The notes below the pieces were generated by a model. It had not been told where the DNA came from. It saw only the letters and a program-made list of their open reading frames with translations, and did not search any database. Below, piece by piece: positions 60,176-64,000 of a stretch of DNA of 64,000 nt. The DNA comes from Megaleporinus macrocephalus. Its lineage: Eukaryota > Chordata > Actinopteri > Characiformes > Anostomidae. Positions within the stretch are counted from its first letter, which is position 1, and each line of letters opens with the position of its first letter. The stretch is taken from positions 23,208,107-23,272,106 of the forward strand of contig CM038722.1 in NCBI GenBank assembly GCA_021613375.1, read 5' to 3'. Position numbers and translations under genes: made by a program.

Positions 60176-60234
60176 CTGGATCCACTGATATATTTTTTGG
60201 ATCATTAATGCGAAGCCACCACTGGACACTGATG
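60176..60234 (+). pseudogene. ULP1-like peptidase exon 2 with catalytic His (C)
   Basis: Acceptor TAACTTTTAG. GSTDIFFGSLMRSHHWTLM, ending before donor GTAACA. HHW carries the catalytic His-Trp of the C48 family. Joins in phase zero to the next exon. Confidence 0.7.
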
Positions 60235-60444
60235 GTAACAGTGGCGAAGTACTTCGTTTACTTTTTTACAACATTTTTACTATTGGTCATTCATGTAGGC
60301 ATACATTTGATATTCTTTACTTATTAATTCATACAGTTTCATCTGCTGACCATTATCCTTTATTACTAGTTTAAGATTGTGTATGTGTGTAGATAGGTAA
60401 GTGTGTTTCTTTGGCAGTTTATATATTTTATTTATATGTTAAAG

Positions 60445-60533
60445 GTTGTGATCCCATCAGAGAAGAAGGTTCTCTACTTAGAGCCTCTAGTAGAGAGTAC
60501 AAACAACCTGAAAAGGTGTCAGGAGGTGACAAG
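60445..60533 (+). pseudogene. ULP1-like peptidase exon 3 (C)
   Basis: VVIPSEKKVLYLEPLVES then NNLKRCQEVT, donor GTAAAA. The family has Asp at the YLDPL position; here it is Glu (YLEPL). Confidence 0.7.
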
Positions 60534-60612
60534 GTAAAACTAGCTCTCTTGTGAGAATGTGAATAACTGTTTCTCTACTTTTTTTTCACTTAGTCATTTA
60601 TGTGTATTTCAG

Positions 60613-60717
60613 GTCATTATGAGACAAAGAGGACTGAATGTGTCTAGATGGAAATACAACACAGTCTCACACCCGTACCAAAAGGACTGCACTTCCTGTG
60701 GGGCTTTTGTGCTGAAA
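60613..60717 (+). pseudogene. ULP1-like peptidase exon 4 with catalytic Cys (C)
   Basis: Acceptor GTGTATTTCAG. VIMRQRGLNVSRWKYNTVSH then PYQKDCTSCGAFVLK, donor GTAAGT. Q-x4-SCG supplies the oxyanion Gln and nucleophile Cys. Phase is off by one from exon 3. Confidence 0.75.
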
Positions 60718-60940
60718 GTAAGTTTTACTGGATAGGAAAAGAGTAATGCCTTACTCTAAGCACTGGAGCACATTGAAGAGAGGAGAGAATGCAACCTTCC
60801 ACTTTTTAAATTACAAGATAAATAAATAAATATACTTACATGGCAGAACTGGAGCTGTCAATTATTAATTTTATAGCTTTTTATTTCACTTCAGGTCTAA
60901 TTTATTTTGTTTATTTATAGTCAATAATGACAAAAAGAAA

Positions 60941-62420
60941 ATGATAATTGATAAATGTTGACAAATGATAAATGTTGTGCTGGCAATCAGAGTACAAGCA
61001 GGGCATGTGGGGGGCTCTATTTCAAAGTGTGTTCCCTCACAAAAATCGTTACATCACAGGAAAACCCTGAACTGATATCCTCTCAGTAAAGAAACAGCAG
61101 TTTTAAAGACAATAGCACCGACTGACTTTTTACCAACTTTCTAAAGTTAGTATTTAAAGAGACCAGTACATGTTCAGCCATCAGACCAGCATTCTATCAT
61201 TGACCACAGAGATAGTGCTTTTAACCCTCTACACTGCAGCTCACAATAACATAGGTGTTGTATTCCACTTCAAGAACAAAGAAGAACCACACAATACCAA
61301 AACAAGTTAACTTTTAATGTAACTTAGAATGCAGTAAGAAACGTTTCGTGTCTCTTTGCTGCTCACACTTGCCCAGCTCTACTTCACTCAGCTTCAAGCA
61401 CAACTCTGAATTCTCTCATACCACTGACTCCCCCTAGCGGTTATCCCCAGACACCACAATAGATTACATGTGAATAACACAAGGTCTTGTTTCTCAGTTC
61501 ACACCCTGTCCAGAGAGGGTTGTCTATGACTTTTTCTCTATTTATCCACATTTTTATAAGAATAATTTATGACTTTTTCAAATCTTTAGCAAAATGTAAT
61601 AATTGAGATAAACAAAGTAACTGAAGGTTTAAATTTAAGGTTTAATGTGAGATCAGATTTCTTTACAGTGGTCGTGATCAGAACCAGGGTTACAATGTCA
61701 GGTACTGAAAAATAATCATTGTACTGACTGACCATAAAGATTTAATATGTAATGTTGATAAATGCTCAGTAGCTGCAAATCTAATAAGAAAAGGTTTCTT
61801 TCCTTTTGTACCTCTCGGCCTTTAATAAATGTCTCAGTCCTCTGGCAGTGTATTCACAACCGCTGTGTGTAATAGTTTAGAGATGTAGCTTTTATCAGCA
61901 TTAAATGATTCAGGTTCCTATCACCACTGCAGATTTCTCCAGAATGACACATTTCACTTCCAACCACTGTCAATAACACTTTACATTCTAAACTAATTGA
62001 AGTGAAATGTACACTCTATCTAACAATGCAGGTAAAGAAATTAGACCTCCAAGATTGCTGCTAAAAGAGTCCATATTATTCACTACCTTAAAGCTTTGAG
62101 AGAAATGTAATGTAGTGGTGAGGTAATGTGACTGAGGGTGTTCAGATATTTACCTATGACAGTATATATACACCATTAAATACTACTAGCAGTGCATGTA
62201 CAATACACCTGATTTTCTCAGTTCCCATGTGCTGCCTTATTGTTCCACCCAGTGTAAAAACCAAACATGACAACATGTAGACATTCATAAGCATTACGTA
62301 AATGTAGCTCAACATGAGTGGATTAAAATAATAGATCTTCCTGAGGAATATCCAGTGATCATTTTCAGATTTCTCACATCTTATCATAATTCTCTCATTT
62401 TCTGCTCTGTACGTTATACA
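60941..62420. other. Unassigned sequence
   Basis: Roughly 1.5 kb of AT-rich DNA. No repeated block, coding exon or RNA gene was recognised; a minus-strand frame at 62,154-62,522 overlaps the SINE relic and is not credible. Confidence 0.4.
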
Positions 62421-62424
62421 CTGG

Positions 62425-62520
62425 TGACATGGTGGTGCAGTGGGTAGCGCTGGGCTCATAGTAAGAAGGAACTGGGAATTTCTCTGGCTGGGTGACTGAG
62501 GTTGCATGTATGTATAACAC
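62425..62520 (+). mobile_element. tRNA-derived SINE relic
   Basis: GGTGGTGCAGTGGGTAGCGC, TAGTAAGAAGG, then GGTGACTGAGGTTGCATGTA follow the order of a common teleost SINE head. The box A region is recognisable and box B is decayed. Confidence 0.6.
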
Positions 62521-62574
62521 ATGTATGTCTGTGTGTCTGTCCTGTGATGACACTAAAGTATCAGGATCTGATCC

Positions 62575-63178
62575 TCTTGTATCATTAGCTTTTCTTTATA
62601 CTGTATGAGACAGAACTGTGTACAGAATGATGGAGAGATTTAAAACTGTGGTATGTTGAAGATAAAAGCAGAAGAAGCTACTTCTTCTCTCTTCCTTAGA
62701 CGAACATTGAGAAAGCTAGGAGGAAAACCTTTTTGTACATTAGACACATAAAAACAATAAGCCCTGTCAGCCCTGTTACACTTACAGTGGATAGAAAAAG
62801 TATGTGAACCCTTTAAATGACCTGGTTTTCTGCATTAACTGATCATAAAATGTGATTTGATGTACATCTAAGTCCAAAATATAGACAAACTCAATGTGGT
62901 TAATCTAATACCACACAAACTATTATAATATTTCATGTCTGTATTGGACATTCACAGTGCTGGTGGAAATGTAAGAGAAAACTTGGATTTAAAAACTGGT
63001 TGAACCTCCTTTGGCAGCAATAACCTCCAACAAGCATTTCCAGTATCTGCTGACCAGAGCTGCACAACGTTCAGGAGGAATTTTGGACCATTCTTCTTTA
63101 CAGAACTGCTTCAGCTCAGCCATATTCTTAGGATGTCTGGTGTGAACAGCTCTCTTGGGTCACTCCACAGCATCTCTT
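62575..63178. repeat. Right copy of duplicated block, with truncated Tc1
   Basis: Matches 52,005-53,040 in order, including the left Tc1 end at 62,787 (cagtggatagaaaaagtatg) and antisense transposase-region scraps up to CTCTTGGGTCACTCC, then stops. Confidence 0.7.
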
Positions 63179-63179
63179 T

Positions 63180-64000
63180 TAGGGGTGGTCGATATGGCCT
63201 TCAAATAATATCATGATATTTTAAGCTATGTATGCGATAACGATATTCAATAACAATATATAAACATAATGCTCAATTTTTTTAAAATTTTTTTATAATA
63301 ATAATGTTTTTCAGCCAACAGTTACATTTTAAACAGTAAGTGTAAAACAGGGCAAAGTGCAAATAGTTTACATCAAAAGAGTAAACATATTTTATGTTCA
63401 TTAAACAGAATTACATTTTTAAGTGTTTTCTTGTTTGTTGAACAATTTATTCTAGATTTTAAAACAAAAAGGTATAAATATGTCAGTTTACATGTAAACG
63501 TAGAAAATGACAGTTTATCTCTGAATTAAATTATAACAATTAACTGTTTCCACTACATTCTAATTTATAGATGTGGCACTGTGTACTGTATTTGGTGAAA
63601 GCGAACATAAACATAATTGTTCAAAACAATTCAGCATTTTTACAACAGCTATTTCTTCTTTTCAGAGCAACAGTTAAAATATAGGATTTTATAAAATAAC
63701 TTTTTAAAAACAAAATACATAAAAATAATTTAGTTTATATTAAATTAAATATTTCCTGCTAGACAACGCTGTAAACTGAATATATTATATACATATATAT
63801 TCAAAAACTGCAGAAAGAAAATGTGTGAAATGTAGCAAGAGAAAGGAACATCAGTCATCATTTATAGACAAAAGCAGCTACATCTTTACAGTTTTAAGTT
63901 TGACTGGAAAACAAGCAGATTTACTGATGATGGCTTCAGAGCTGACCTATGACAGGTTACAGTATTGCTGGGTGCACCTTCAGAGAGGGTGTTTAGCACT
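63180..64000. repeat. AT-rich dispersed repeat start (GGGGTGGTCGATATGG)
   Basis: The terminal motif and GCGATAACGATATTC are typical of a fish repeat whose other fragments lie at 2,270-2,460. The rest is AT-rich with no coding signal. Confidence 0.4.

Larger units (their letters stand above)
57452..60717 (+). pseudogene. Integrase-ULP1 multi-exon gene, unit C copy
   Basis: Same gene as 13,853-17,370, entering from the gap. It keeps an undeleted integrase segment and four exons of a ULP1/SENP-like peptidase that A has lost, but has no PHD exons; similarity to A ends near 60,940. Indels in the GPY/F exon (about 57,735, 57,890, 57,928), an in-frame stop at 60,066 and phase mismatches inactivate it as sequenced. 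Closeness to the gap means some indels could be assembly errors. Confidence 0.75.
42219..60940. repeat. Segmental duplication, unit C (interrupted)
   Basis: Matches unit A from 1,441. Similarity runs to about 51,150, with a deletion relative to A near A 10,142-11,070. It resumes after the gap at 57,452, which matches A 13,912, and ends near 60,940, where C and A part. The interval 51,150-56,451 holds sequence not present in A. Confidence 0.85.

Noticed and set aside
62154..62522. 122-codon minus-strand frame
   Set aside because: Half lies in a SINE relic read backwards, with no family features.
1..64000. tRNA, rRNA or snRNA genes
   Set aside because: None recognised apart from the decayed tRNA-like head of the SINE at 62,425.

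Overview
The window is non-coding-rich, AT-rich vertebrate DNA that looks like a teleost fish genome. The best guess is an otophysan (characin or catfish type), because it carries Tc1-like elements, L2-type LINE tails, Ty3/gypsy chromovirus sequence, a PIF/Harbinger fragment, tRNA-type SINE sequence, GATA and ACT microsatellites, and many MITEs. There is no bacterial gene organisation. No complete intact host gene can be shown; most long open frames are shadows of repeats.

The main architecture is a tandem segmental duplication. Unit A (1 to about 17,878) reappears as unit B (from 17,879, first arm to 29,896, second arm in pieces at 37,262-37,690 and 41,300-42,090) and as unit C (about 42,219-51,150, then 57,452-60,940 after a 1,000-base assembly gap). 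Each copy carries, in the same order: an unidentified conserved block, a Tc1 relic, an ACCAGC-type minisatellite, a 650-bp MITE, a CpG-rich promoter-like block with a candidate first exon, GATA and ACT microsatellites, an array of about 160-bp units, LINE 3' tails with an L2 RT C-terminus, and another Tc1 relic. Units A and C end with a transposon-derived gene. Later insertions differ between copies. Unit B has two solo LTRs, a degenerate 4.9-kb Ty3/gypsy chromovirus (minus strand), Harbinger and R2-type LINE fragments. Unit C has large 62-bp and 40-bp minisatellite arrays.

The most interesting locus is a multi-exon gene or transposon at 13,853-17,370 (unit A) and 57,452-60,717 (unit C). It encodes a gypsy-type integrase with a GPY/F-like module, a 9/18-residue Pro-Val-Thr repeat, a ULP1/SENP-like (C48) cysteine peptidase and a PHD finger. 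The two copies are truncated in complementary ways: A keeps the PHD exons and has lost most of the peptidase, while C keeps the peptidase and has lost the PHD exons. A third, diverged antisense relative of the integrase part lies at 35,409-36,389 and shares an exon boundary. All copies carry stops or frame breaks, so as sequenced they are pseudogenes. The domain set fits a Ginger-type DNA transposon or a gene domesticated from one.

The right end (about 61-64 kb) has a duplicate of the 52-53 kb region, a SINE relic and an AT-rich repeat, with long stretches where nothing was recognised.
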